Shown here in pieces: positions 42,625 through 51,106 of a stretch of 60,054 nucleotides of DNA (the stretch's first letter is position 1; every line of letters begins with the position of its first letter). Source of the stretch: Synechococcales cyanobacterium bin59.metabat.ball.084 (GTDB taxonomy: Bacteria; Cyanobacteriota; Cyanobacteriia; Cyanobacteriales; Chamaesiphonaceae); NCBI GenBank assembly GCA_013297675.1, contig JAAFHZ010000011.1, forward strand, positions 1 to 60,054. Reading direction: 5' to 3'. The notes under the pieces were generated by a model, which saw only the letters and a list, made by a program, of their open reading frames with translations, was not told the DNA's origin and searched no databases. A program made the translations under genes and the position numbers.

Positions 42625-44739
42625 GTGATGACCGAAGAAAAACAGCCAGCCAAGTACACTATGACCATATCACGCTTAACTATTGATAAGTTGGGTGTGA
42701 AGCTCTATGATAAGGTGTCAGCCGTTATTGCTGAATTAGTCTCAAATAGCTATGATGCGGATGCTACGGAGGTGAAGATTACAGCTCCAATGGGTGAGTT
42801 TCTTGCCACAAAAAAGAGTAATCAACTTCAGGATAAAGGATATAGAATTGAAGTAAGAGATAATGGGATTGGAATGACTCCTGATCAAGTTAATAACTTT
42901 TATCTTCGTGTTGGATCTGATCGTCGTAACGACATTGAACGAGGTGATAAATCCAGAAAATTTTCTAGGAAAGTCATGGGTCGTAAAGGCGTTGGAAAAT
43001 TAGCTCCTTTTGGAATTTGCAAAAAAATTGAAATCATTACGACTGGAGGTGAAATAGTTCAGGGAAAAGATGAAAATGGTGAAATATCTCATGGATATCT
43101 CACTGCGCATTTGATTCTTGAGGGAAATAATATATTGCAGCCTACTGATGAGGACTATGAGCCTACTGTAGGAAAATTAGATGGTGTAGTTCGTGATTCT
43201 ACCGGAACCATGATTTGCTTAACAGATTTTGAAAAGAGAGAGGTTCCAGAAATAGATATTCTAAGTCGCCAGTTGTCACAGCGCTTTGGGATAGAATCTC
43301 AGGATTGGACAATTATGCTTAATGATTCAGTTAAAACGGAGAACCATAAAGATTTTTCTAGAACTGTTGGAGCATTTGAAATAGATACAATGCCTGAGAC
43401 CAAAATTCAGTTTAAGCCTGATGGCAATGCATATTCTCCAAGCGGTAATATATTACCAGACCTATCTGCTGGCTTTGATCATGATGGACAAAGATATCCA
43501 ATAATTGGCTGGGCAGCTTATTCAAAAGAACCATATAAAGATGATGAAATGGCTGGAATACGTATCTATTGTCGGGGGAAAATTGCGGCTAAAACTAATG
43601 TTTTTAATCGAGGTGCAAGTTTTTCTGGAGAATATAACATACGCTCTTATTTAGTTGGTGAGCTACATGCAGACTGGCTAGATGAGCAAGAAGAAGATCT
43701 TATCCAAACTGACCGACGTGATATTCTTTGGTCTCATGAACTTGGTCAAGCGTTTGAACATTGGGGCTTAAAGCTACTTAGTAAAATAGGTGGAATGTCT
43801 CGAAACCCAATAAAGAAAAAAACCTGGGATTTATTCAAGGAAACATCAAACATTGAACAACGCATCAATCAAGCTTTTCCAGCTACAACACAAAAAGGAA
43901 TACGTGAAGAATCTTTAGAGTTCGCTAAATTAATTGGGCAAAGTATGCGTCCAGAAGAAGCAAAAGATTCTCAGCGGGCTGAAGAAATTGTTCAACTCAG
44001 TTTGCTTTTTGGACCTCATGTTTCTTTAGATAATAAACTGCGAGAGGCTGCTGATCAAAAAAATTCTCCAGTTGAGGTGATTAACGAAATTTTAAAAAGT
44101 GCTAGAATTGCTGAACTATCTTCCTTCGGTCGTATTGCCGATGAACGTGTCAGAATTATTGAAACTGTTGAATCACTGAAGGATGATTCTTCGACTCTTG
44201 AGGAAGCTTTTCAGGACTTAATTGAACAAGCTCCATGGCTAATTAACCCCCAGTGGTCACCAATCACGGCAAATCAATCACTAGCAACTTTGAAATCCGA
44301 ATTTCAGAAATACTATAAAAATAAAACTGGTGATACTATAGAACTTACGGATTTTGCAAATCCTACAAAACGACCGGATTTTGTATTGTCTAGCCAAGAT
44401 GGTGTTGTTCAAATCATAGAAATCAAGAAGCCACACTATACTTTTACTAATAAAGAAATGGTTAGAGTTCAAAGTTATGCAACTCAAATGTCAAACTTCC
44501 TGAGTGAAGAAAAACACAGGGAATTTAAAAATATTTTTCGAGAATTTCATATCACTCTCGTTTGTGACAGAAAAACCTTAGATGATATTCATGAAGCAGC
44601 TTTTCAGAAGCTTACTGATGACAAAAGATTAACTTTTATTGATTGGACTACTTTCCTTCTTCGCACTAGAAAAATGCATCAAGAATTTTTAAACGAAGCT
44701 GTGAGACAAAGAGAGAATGCTGCAAAAAATGCAACCTAG
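42625..44739 (+). CDS. GHKL (HSP90/MORC-like) ATPase fused to a PD-(D/E)XK nuclease-like domain
   Basis: 704 aa (GTG 42625; ATG 42628 equally possible). N-terminal GHKL ATPase: N-box E37-N41-D44 in E-L-V-S-N-S-Y-D-A-D, G1 box D-N-G-I-G-M (79-84) and lid G-R-K-G-V-G-K-L-A-P-F-G (119-130). A middle S5-like and helical region follows. The C-terminal 120 residues carry P-D-F-V-L (D585) and I-I-E-I-K-K (E599, K601), a PD-(D/E)XK core resembling the Shedu/DUF4263 group. The gene overlaps the methyltransferase gene by 23 bp. MutL/MORC-type ATPases in restriction-modification operons are known; this exact fusion I cannot place. AT-rich, likely acquired. Confidence 0.82.
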   Translation: MMTEEKQPAKYTMTISRLTIDKLGVKLYDKVSAVIAELVSNSYDADATEVKITAPMGEFLATKKSNQLQDKGYRIEVRDNGIGMTPDQVNNFYLRVGSDRRNDIERGDKSRKFSRKVMGRKGVGKLAPFGICKKIEIITTGGEIVQGKDENGEISHGYLTAHLILEGNNILQPTDEDYEPTVGKLDGVVRDSTGTMICLTDFEKREVPEIDILSRQLSQRFGIESQDWTIMLNDSVKTENHKDFSRTVGAFEIDTMPETKIQFKPDGNAYSPSGNILPDLSAGFDHDGQRYPIIGWAAYSKEPYKDDEMAGIRIYCRGKIAAKTNVFNRGASFSGEYNIRSYLVGELHADWLDEQEEDLIQTDRRDILWSHELGQAFEHWGLKLLSKIGGMSRNPIKKKTWDLFKETSNIEQRINQAFPATTQKGIREESLEFAKLIGQSMRPEEAKDSQRAEEIVQLSLLFGPHVSLDNKLREAADQKNSPVEVINEILKSARIAELSSFGRIADERVRIIETVESLKDDSSTLEEAFQDLIEQAPWLINPQWSPITANQSLATLKSEFQKYYKNKTGDTIELTDFANPTKRPDFVLSSQDGVVQIIEIKKPHYTFTNKEMVRVQSYATQMSNFLSEEKHREFKNIFREFHITLVCDRKTLDDIHEAAFQKLTDDKRLTFIDWTTFLLRTRKMHQEFLNEAVRQRENAAKNAT

Positions 44740-45805
44740 AATGTATACTGCCATCGATATCTTTTCTGGTAGTGGAGGATTGACTGTTGGGCTTAAAAAA
44801 GCAGGATTTTGCGTAGTTGCTGCTGTCGAAATTGAGCCACACGCTTTTGCTACTTACAAAACAAATCACTCTGAAGTTCAAGCTTTTAAGCAAGATATAC
44901 GAACAGTTACAGGGGAAAGTTTGCTTGAGCTTTCGCCTAACCGAAAAATTGATCTTCTCTCTGGTTGCCCACCTTGTCAAGGATTTTCTACACTGACAGC
45001 TAGGTATAAGCGATCAGATCCTCGCGATGAACTTATTTTAGAAATGAGCCGCCTAGTCAAAGAGGTACAGCCTAAAATAGTAATGATGGAAAATGTTCCG
45101 GGATTGTATAAAAAAGGGGCTAGTCTTTTTAATGAGTTCATTGAAAATTTAACTTCACTAGGATATGTGATCGAATGGGATGTACTTCAAGTTGCTGATT
45201 ATGGAGTGCCACAAAGTCGTCAACGTCTTGTTTTGCTTGCTGGAAAAAACTTCCCTATTCATTTGCCGAATCCAACGCATTCAAAAACCGGTAAGAATGG
45301 CTTGAAGAAATGGAAAACAATTCGTGAAGCTATTGGATTTATGCCAGAACCTGTGGTACTTTCTGATAGTCAATCTAAAGGTGGGCCACAAAATTATAAT
45401 TGGCATATCGTCCGATCACTGTCTGCTGATACTCTTAAAATGTTGAAAGCTGCTAAGCCTGGAGAAAGTCGCTTAAAACTTCCGAATGAATTGCGTCCGC
45501 CTTGCCACCAAAATAGAAAAGATGGCTTTAATAATGTTTATGGTCGTATGTCATGGGAACAAGTATCTTCAACAATTACAAGTGGTTGTACAACTTTTAG
45601 TAAAGGACGTTTTGGTCATCCAGAAAAGGATCGAACTATTTCGGTTAGGGAAGCTGCACTACTCCAAACATTTCCCTTGGAATATATTTTTGATACTCCT
45701 TATATGGAGTATGCTTGTGAAATGGTTGGGAATGCTTTGCCTTGTGATTTTGCCGAAATCCTTGCTAATCAATGTTTTAATTCTTTGATAGAATTTAGTT
45801 CTTAG
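44717..45805 (+). CDS. DNA (cytosine-5-)methyltransferase
   Basis: 362 aa from ATG 44717; ATGs at 44729 and 44741 are alternatives. All key C5-methylase motifs are visible: I, D-I-F-S-G-S-G-G-L (14-22); IV, G-C-P-P-C-Q-G-F-S with catalytic C87; VI, M-E-N-V-P-G (124-129); VIII, Q-S-R-Q-R-L-V-L (166-173); X, G-N-A-L-P near the end. It methylates cytosine in a sequence unknown to me. It is coupled to the GHKL-nuclease gene, so it probably protects the host DNA in a restriction-like system. Same AT-rich composition as its partner. Confidence 0.92.
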   Translation: MLQKMQPRMYTAIDIFSGSGGLTVGLKKAGFCVVAAVEIEPHAFATYKTNHSEVQAFKQDIRTVTGESLLELSPNRKIDLLSGCPPCQGFSTLTARYKRSDPRDELILEMSRLVKEVQPKIVMMENVPGLYKKGASLFNEFIENLTSLGYVIEWDVLQVADYGVPQSRQRLVLLAGKNFPIHLPNPTHSKTGKNGLKKWKTIREAIGFMPEPVVLSDSQSKGGPQNYNWHIVRSLSADTLKMLKAAKPGESRLKLPNELRPPCHQNRKDGFNNVYGRMSWEQVSSTITSGCTTFSKGRFGHPEKDRTISVREAALLQTFPLEYIFDTPYMEYACEMVGNALPCDFAEILANQCFNSLIEFSS

Positions 45806-45993
45806 AAATGGTCTATTTTTTGAAGCAATACTAGTGAAACAAACAATCGGATCACCAGATCGGATTTGATCTTAGCCCTGGACAGTATTTAGATGGAAAA
45901 TGTTTAGATTTGGATCTGATCATCTGCAATTCTGGCGATCGGTCAGATAATAGTTACTAACCAAAAGTAACTTCCAATTTCTGGTGTAGGTCT

Positions 45994-46497
45994 ATGAGCA
46001 AACTGCATAACCTTATTGATGCTGGCTGGCAAAAGCTGCGGGATTACCTTTTCGATCGAATCCCAGAACTGCTAATGGTTTTGATGCTTATTGGGGGATT
46101 TTTGTTTTCCTCTCCTGCTGTTTTTGCTGCGACTCCTTTATCTAAACAGTCGCCGTTAGTGAAGTCGATCGAACTGGGCAATGTGGCTGGAGAACTCAAG
46201 TTTGTCCCAGATCATTTAACTTTTGTGGCTGGTCGTCGTTATCAGTTGCAGCTCACTAACAATAGCCCCACCAAACATTATTTTACGGCCAAAGATTTTG
46301 CTGATGCGATTTGGTCACAGAAAGTAGATGCTGGCAATGTGGAAATTAAGGGGGCAATTCATGAGTTGGAGTTGCGTCCCGGCACTCGTGCTGATTGGGT
46401 GTTTATTCCGCTGCGATCGGGCACTTATCAGCTTCGTTGTACTGTTCCTGGGCATACGGAAGCGGGGATGGTGGGGACGATCGATGTAACCGGCTAA
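45994..46497 (+). CDS. Cupredoxin-domain protein
   Basis: 167 aa. A long N-terminal region with one hydrophobic segment (about residues 25-45, L-L-M-V-L-M-L-I-G-G-F-L-F) ends A-V-F-A-A, a possible signal or anchor. The cupredoxin domain (60-167) has the type-1 copper pattern: H in T-K-H-Y-F, then C-T-V-P-G-H-T-E-A-G-M giving Cys, His and Met. It may be a periplasmic or lumenal electron carrier or copper-binding protein. It lies between the methyltransferase and the ABC ATPase genes. Confidence 0.85.
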   Translation: MSKLHNLIDAGWQKLRDYLFDRIPELLMVLMLIGGFLFSSPAVFAATPLSKQSPLVKSIELGNVAGELKFVPDHLTFVAGRRYQLQLTNNSPTKHYFTAKDFADAIWSQKVDAGNVEIKGAIHELELRPGTRADWVFIPLRSGTYQLRCTVPGHTEAGMVGTIDVTG

Positions 46498-46517
46498 AGT
46501 TCTTTTGAATTCATTGG

Positions 46518-46554
46518 CAGAAGTCTGACTTTTTGAAAAAATCGGGCTTCTGCT
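46518..46554 (+). terminator. Possible stem-loop after the cupredoxin gene
   Basis: GCAGAAG (46518-46524) pairs with CTTCTGC (46548-46554), extended by weaker pairs inwards and an inner TTTTTGAAAAA. There is no U-tract after it, so a terminator role is tentative. Confidence 0.4.
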
Positions 46555-46710
46555 GGAGATCCATGGATGAAATCACTATAAACGTCGATCGATCATGGCC
46601 TAAATCATGAAATCACCTGCAAGTCTAAAGTAATTCTCGCAAAATGCTTTTGGCGTTATGATTGAGACTGATCCAGCCGTTTTGTTCAGCCAGTAAACAG
46701 CCCTATTATC

Positions 46711-47469
46711 ATGCTTACTACTTCCTCCGCGCCTCCAATCCAAGACAGCTTCACCAAGCCAGTAATTATCCGCATGGAAGAAGTCTGTAAAAGCTACGGC
46801 ATGGCCGATACCCTGGTCAAAGCCCTGGATATGGTCGATTTGACGATCGAAGAAGGAGAATATTGCTCGATTATGGGACCATCTGGTTCGGGGAAATCCT
46901 CGGCGATGAACATTATTGGCTGTCTCGATCGACCCACTAGCGGCAGATATTACTTAGACAAACTGGATGTTTCTACTCTGCCTGACGACAATCTTGCCCA
47001 AATGCGCAACCGCAAACTAGGCTTTGTTTTCCAGCAATTTCATTTACTCCAACAGTCTACGGCCTTAGAGAATGTGATGCTGCCGCTGATTTATGCGGGT
47101 GTTCCGGCCAAGGAGCGCCAAGATCGCGCTGCTGAGGCTTTGGAGCAGGTGGGATTGACTAATCGCCGGAATAATCGACCGAATCAGCTTTCGGGGGGAC
47201 AGCAGCAGCGGGTTGCTATTGCGCGGGCGATCGTGGGTAAGCCGGTGGTATTGCTGGCGGATGAACCTACTGGTGCTTTGGATTCTAAAACTACCCAAGA
47301 GGTGATGAATATTTTTACCGAGCTAAATGAAAGTGGGATTACGATCGTCATGGTTACTCACGAACCGGAGGTCGCTCGTCAAACTCGGCGCATTGTTTGG
47401 TTTCGTGATGGTCAGGTTATCCACAACAACCTGACTCCCGAAGAGATGAATCAGGTTGCTTTGGGTTAA
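46711..47469 (+). CDS. ABC exporter ATPase (MacB/LolD family)
   Basis: 252 aa. Walker [10 protein letters not shown] (about 57-65), Q-loop region F-Q-Q-F-H-L-L, signature [14 protein letters not shown], Walker [14 protein letters not shown]-loop M-V-T-H-E-P-E. Family members pair with FtsX/MacB-type permeases such as the one at 41181. The gene is separated from that permease by the GHKL/methyltransferase cassette and the cupredoxin gene, so it has its own upstream region. Confidence 0.92.
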   Translation: MLTTSSAPPIQDSFTKPVIIRMEEVCKSYGMADTLVKALDMVDLTIEEGEYCSIMGPSGSGKSSAMNIIGCLDRPTSGRYYLDKLDVSTLPDDNLAQMRNRKLGFVFQQFHLLQQSTALENVMLPLIYAGVPAKERQDRAAEALEQVGLTNRRNNRPNQLSGGQQQRVAIARAIVGKPVVLLADEPTGALDSKTTQEVMNIFTELNESGITIVMVTHEPEVARQTRRIVWFRDGQVIHNNLTPEEMNQVALG

Positions 47470-47514
47470 TATTGCAGAATAGTGATTACAAATTCGGATT
47501 CCTAGCGTAAAGGA

Positions 47515-48051
47515 TCAAAATATTGACCGCAAATCCAAGACAAAGCCGGGCAGCACATCCTCACCGCTCAGAGTGGTAAGCGATTGCAATACCTCTACAT
47601 CCTGCCCCAGACGGTAAATCTCGAACTGCTGCTTTTGTGGGTCGATTAGCCAGCCCAGGCTCACCCCATTGGCCAGATACTCCGCCATTTTCTCCCTGAG
47701 TTTTGGCATCCTATCTGTATCAGAGCGCAACTCAATTACAAAATCTGGAATTACTTGTGGAAACTTAACCCCAGCCGGAATATTTGCCAGTTTAGATTTT
47801 TCAATCCAGGTGACATCTGGCGATCGAATTGCCCCATTGGGAAGGGTGAAGCCACCAGATGAATTAAAGGCTCGACCAATCTTGGCTTGGCGATTCCAGA
47901 TATTAACATCAGTCGCTAAATCTAAATTCTTCTCCGAACTTTCCCACCCGGCTGGTGCCATTACGCTTAATTCTCCATTTGCTGTTAGCTTTAGTCGCAG
48001 ATCTGGGTTGTCTTGACACAATTGCTCGAATTCTGCGGGAGTGACTCGCAA
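47515..48051 (-). CDS. Uma2-family (DUF820) restriction-endonuclease-fold protein
   Basis: 178 aa from TTG 48051; an in-frame stop lies two codons upstream, so the protein is a few residues shorter at the N-terminus than its relatives. The core is complete: L-T-A-N-G-E-L-S-V-M-A-P, I-R-S-P-D-V-T-W-I, P-D-F-V-I-E-L-R-S-D-T-D and K-M-A-E-Y-L-A-N-G-V-S-L-G-W-L. It begins 4 bp after the stop of the cyclic-nucleotide-binding-fold gene and may be the last gene of that operon. Confidence 0.85.
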   Translation of the reverse strand: MRVTPAEFEQLCQDNPDLRLKLTANGELSVMAPAGWESSEKNLDLATDVNIWNRQAKIGRAFNSSGGFTLPNGAIRSPDVTWIEKSKLANIPAGVKFPQVIPDFVIELRSDTDRMPKLREKMAEYLANGVSLGWLIDPQKQQFEIYRLGQDVEVLQSLTTLSGEDVLPGFVLDLRSIF

Positions 48052-48054
48052 GCA

Positions 48055-49125
48055 TCACACCCCACTCATCAACTTACCCAACATCAACTCAAACCGTCGC
48101 CCAGCTAACCCCATCCGATCGATCACATCCAGATCTAACTCATCCTCCTCGCCGCCTACATACACCCGCCGCCCATAGCCCAACCGCCCACAAACCCCCT
48201 GCAACCGATACCCCATCACCACCCCTAGCACCCGATAAAACCGCCCAGCAAAACCCAAATCTTGCTGCAACTTGGCCAACACCAATCGCCTGGGCACCGC
48301 TAACACCACTGCCCCCTCCATAGATTGCATTGTCACCCGCTCCAACCGTCCATCCAAAAATGGCGACACTCCCACCAAAGCCCCCTGCCCCAACTGTGCC
48401 ACTTCTCTACCCAACATTTCCTGACCCTCTAACACTGCAAAAGCCTGCAACAGCGGATTCGCCGCCGCCTCCTCCCACAACATCACCAAACTGCCATCTA
48501 AGACTAGATATAAATGCTCGATCGGCTGCCCTGCACCTAACAGCACCTCTCCTACCGCCACCTGTCGCACCTCCCCCATCGCCATCAACCACTCCACATC
48601 ACTATCATGAAACTCCCCAAACACCAGCCACACATCACGCAGCAGCTTGCCCTGCGCTAAATTACGTCGTCCCAACCGCCGCAACATCCGTTGCAACCGC
48701 CCAGCCAACAAAATCGCTAACCACTTATAAAAACGTCCCGCAAACGCTACATCTGCCCCTAGCTGCGCCAGCAAATCTGTCATCGGTAACGCCAAAATTG
48801 TACAGTCAGTTTTGGCCACTACAGTTGCCGTTGGCAGCGGAGCCACCAAACCGGGCAAAGCCCCAAATACATCACCGTTTTCTAATGCCATAATTTCTTG
48901 TTCACCCGTCGCACCTTCAATTACCGCAAAAGCCTGCTGTAAAGGATCTAAAGCCAATTGAGGTAAAGTAATCGCAGCCCGCCCATCTAACAACAAATAG
49001 AAACAATCTGCCACTGTCCCCGCCGGAATCAACACCTGCCCCGCTGTTACTATTGCCTGTGTCCCGGACTTTTTTAGCCAATTAATATCAGCAGTAGTTA
49101 ATTCCCGTAATAATAATTCTGACAT
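48055..49125 (-). CDS. Tandem cyclic-nucleotide-binding-fold protein
   Basis: 356 aa with two Crp/cNMP-binding-like beta-rolls: residues about 20-140 (L-I-P-A-G-T-V-A-D-C-F-Y-L-L-L-D-G) and 185-310 (L-L-G-A-G-Q-P-I-E-H-L-Y-L-V-L-D-G-S). Each is followed by the same helical piece, F-A-G-R-F-Y-x-x-L. The tail has E-E-D-E-L-D-L-D-V-I-D-R. There is no helix-turn-helix, so it is not a transcription factor; the phosphate-binding R/E positions look poorly kept, so ligand binding is uncertain. Co-transcribed with MinD-like and sensor genes. GC-richer than its surroundings. Confidence 0.8.
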   Translation of the reverse strand: MSELLLRELTTADINWLKKSGTQAIVTAGQVLIPAGTVADCFYLLLDGRAAITLPQLALDPLQQAFAVIEGATGEQEIMALENGDVFGALPGLVAPLPTATVVAKTDCTILALPMTDLLAQLGADVAFAGRFYKWLAILLAGRLQRMLRRLGRRNLAQGKLLRDVWLVFGEFHDSDVEWLMAMGEVRQVAVGEVLLGAGQPIEHLYLVLDGSLVMLWEEAAANPLLQAFAVLEGQEMLGREVAQLGQGALVGVSPFLDGRLERVTMQSMEGAVVLAVPRRLVLAKLQQDLGFAGRFYRVLGVVMGYRLQGVCGRLGYGRRVYVGGEEDELDLDVIDRMGLAGRRFELMLGKLMSGV

Positions 49126-50291
49126 TACTTAAGCCTCCCTAACTCATTTGCTAAATTTGATGCCATTGCTATTAGCCGTTCTACAGCCCCAGCCATCGCG
49201 ATCTCTTCTAAAGTTAAAAAGCTTAGCGCTTGCACCATACAACGAGCAGTTTTTAATTCTGGAGACTGACAGAGCAAACTATGTGCTTGCTCTAAATTTT
49301 GTGCTGCCGTCACTACTAATGACTGTAATACTTGCCAAGCGCCTGCCGATAGCTGCGGATTTCCGCGATAATTCTCCAGCCGCCCGCTCGATCGATAGCT
49401 CGGCCAAGCCTCTAGCCCTAAAAAGCGCAGAAACCAATCGGCTCGATATTCTCCGGTAGCAGCCACCAACCCCCAATAATCGGCCATCAATTCATCCAGC
49501 ACATTATTTTGCATTGCTCCCAAACAGCGTTTTGTCCAATAGTGAATAGATTCATGCTCTAGCCTAATTTGTCGGGACTGTTGTCGCCACACATCTTCAG
49601 TTAAGCCCAATTCTGATCCTGCCACATCGCTATAAGGGCTATTGCTCAAAATCATCAACCGATCTTGATACAGGGTTTTTTGGGGAATTAACCTCTGCCA
49701 CTCCTGATCCCAGCTTGTGGCTACATGTTCTGACTCCCATTGGCTACGATAGCTGCGAATCCGATCCCAATTATTAAATCCTGCCACCATACAAGCCCCC
49801 GTTGCCGCTGGCACTGGCACCGGCTCATTGCGACGCAGCAGCGCCTGCACCAATAGCTCAAAGTCAGATCGATCGCCTGCAAAAATCACCGGAATCGGTC
49901 CAGCCCAGCTCTCATGCATAAATAGCTCCAATCGTTCGGGTGATCGCAGCTTCAAACCCACTGTCCCCGCTGGCACTGGCCAGCCGCGTCGCGTACTCGA
50001 TCGATATTTTGCCGTTTCCGATATGCCTAACTCCACCGGAAACTGCAACTGTACCAGCCGCTGTCGTAAACTTTCCCAGACTCCCAGCTTGGTAGCCTCT
50101 GCTGAGTACTTTTGCCAAGCCGCCACATGTGGCTCAGGTTCGATATTTTCAGCTTGCCCTTGGAGGAAAATATTTTGATTGTAAGCCAGCAACTCACTCA
50201 CTTCTAGAGCTGTGGCCCCATGGCTCACCAGCACTTGCCGACGGAGTTCAAGCTGCTGGTCTGGCGTAGTGGCAATTTCTACGGTTTTCAT
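49125..50291 (-). CDS. HExxH-containing protein of unknown function
   Basis: 388 aa from ATG 50291, whose A is also the last base of the TGA stop of the MinD-like gene (TGATG coupling). Residues 246-250 are H-E-S-I-H (HExxH), followed about 16 residues on by D-E-L-M-A-D (266-271), an arrangement resembling gluzincin-type zinc peptidases. No signal peptide is seen, so it is probably cytoplasmic. I do not recognise the family for certain. It lies in the middle of the sensor/MinD-like operon. Confidence 0.65.
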   Translation of the reverse strand: MKTVEIATTPDQQLELRRQVLVSHGATALEVSELLAYNQNIFLQGQAENIEPEPHVAAWQKYSAEATKLGVWESLRQRLVQLQFPVELGISETAKYRSSTRRGWPVPAGTVGLKLRSPERLELFMHESWAGPIPVIFAGDRSDFELLVQALLRRNEPVPVPAATGACMVAGFNNWDRIRSYRSQWESEHVATSWDQEWQRLIPQKTLYQDRLMILSNSPYSDVAGSELGLTEDVWRQQSRQIRLEHESIHYWTKRCLGAMQNNVLDELMADYWGLVAATGEYRADWFLRFLGLEAWPSYRSSGRLENYRGNPQLSAGAWQVLQSLVVTAAQNLEQAHSLLCQSPELKTARCMVQALSFLTLEEIAMAGAVERLIAMASNLANELGRLK

Positions 50292-51070
50292 CACACCATT
50301 ACCCCCAGCAATTGATCGGCCACTACCCGCAAAGTAATCGAAATCGGATGCTGTGGATATCGTAAACAAAATATGCCCTGGCTGGCCAACTGCGCTACCT
50401 CGATCGCCAAGGGTAACACCCCCACTACCGGCACCTGATATAGTTCTTCTACCTGCTGCTGTAAATCAGCAGTGACCATCTCTGGCAGAGCTTTATTAAT
50501 CAGCAGAGCCATTTTAGTCACCTGCAACTTCCGCGCCACATCTACTGTTACTGCCGTTCCCTGAAAATCTTGACTATCTGGGCGCAGCACAATTAACAAC
50601 AAATCAGCAATTCCGATCGATAGCAAAGTCTCTTCATTCAACCCCGGATGAGTATCGATCAACAAATAATCTAACTTTAAACTGCGGATCATTTCTTGCA
50701 AACCATCATTTAGGTGCACCACGTCATAGCCTTCGCGCAAAATCCGGGCGATCTCATTGGCCTTAATACTGGCAGGCACCAAAAACAAGCTTCCTTTAAC
50801 CTCTAGACCCCCAGCTTCTCGCCGGAGAGCTGCGGTCAGGTCATAGGCAGCATCCTTCATGCCACAGCGACCCCAGAGGTAGTCATTTAAAGTAAAGGTC
50901 ATCTCAGCAGGCTGTAAACCCAAAATTACATGGATGCCGGGAGACTGAATATCGGTATCAATAATTCCCACCCGCTTACCCTGCATGGCGATCACCGTCG
51001 CAATATTCGCCAGAGAGTTAGACTTGCCGGTGCCACCGCGAAAGGAATGTACTGCAATAATTTGGGCCAT
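50291..51070 (-). CDS. MinD/ParA-family ATPase
   Basis: 259 aa. The deviant Walker A is F-R-G-G-T-G-K-S-N-S (11-20), with I-I-D-T-D-I-Q-S-P-G (switch I) and L-L-I-D-T-H-P-G-L-N (switch II / Walker B). ParA/MinD enzymes are ATP-driven dimers that position proteins or DNA on a membrane or nucleoid. No C-terminal membrane-targeting helix is obvious. No parB or minE neighbour is present; instead it is followed by the HExxH gene (1-bp overlap) and preceded by the Cache sensor gene. Confidence 0.9.
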   Translation of the reverse strand: MAQIIAVHSFRGGTGKSNSLANIATVIAMQGKRVGIIDTDIQSPGIHVILGLQPAEMTFTLNDYLWGRCGMKDAAYDLTAALRREAGGLEVKGSLFLVPASIKANEIARILREGYDVVHLNDGLQEMIRSLKLDYLLIDTHPGLNEETLLSIGIADLLLIVLRPDSQDFQGTAVTVDVARKLQVTKMALLINKALPEMVTADLQQQVEELYQVPVVGVLPLAIEVAQLASQGIFCLRYPQHPISITLRVVADQLLGVMV

Positions 51071-51106
51071 TTGTCGCTCCTAAAAAAATATTAGCTATTG
51101 GGTTTA

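Noticed and set aside
48330..48893. 187-codon proline/threonine-rich frame on the plus strand
   Set aside because: It is a shadow of the GC-richer cNMP-fold gene on the other strand, which has a sensible domain structure.
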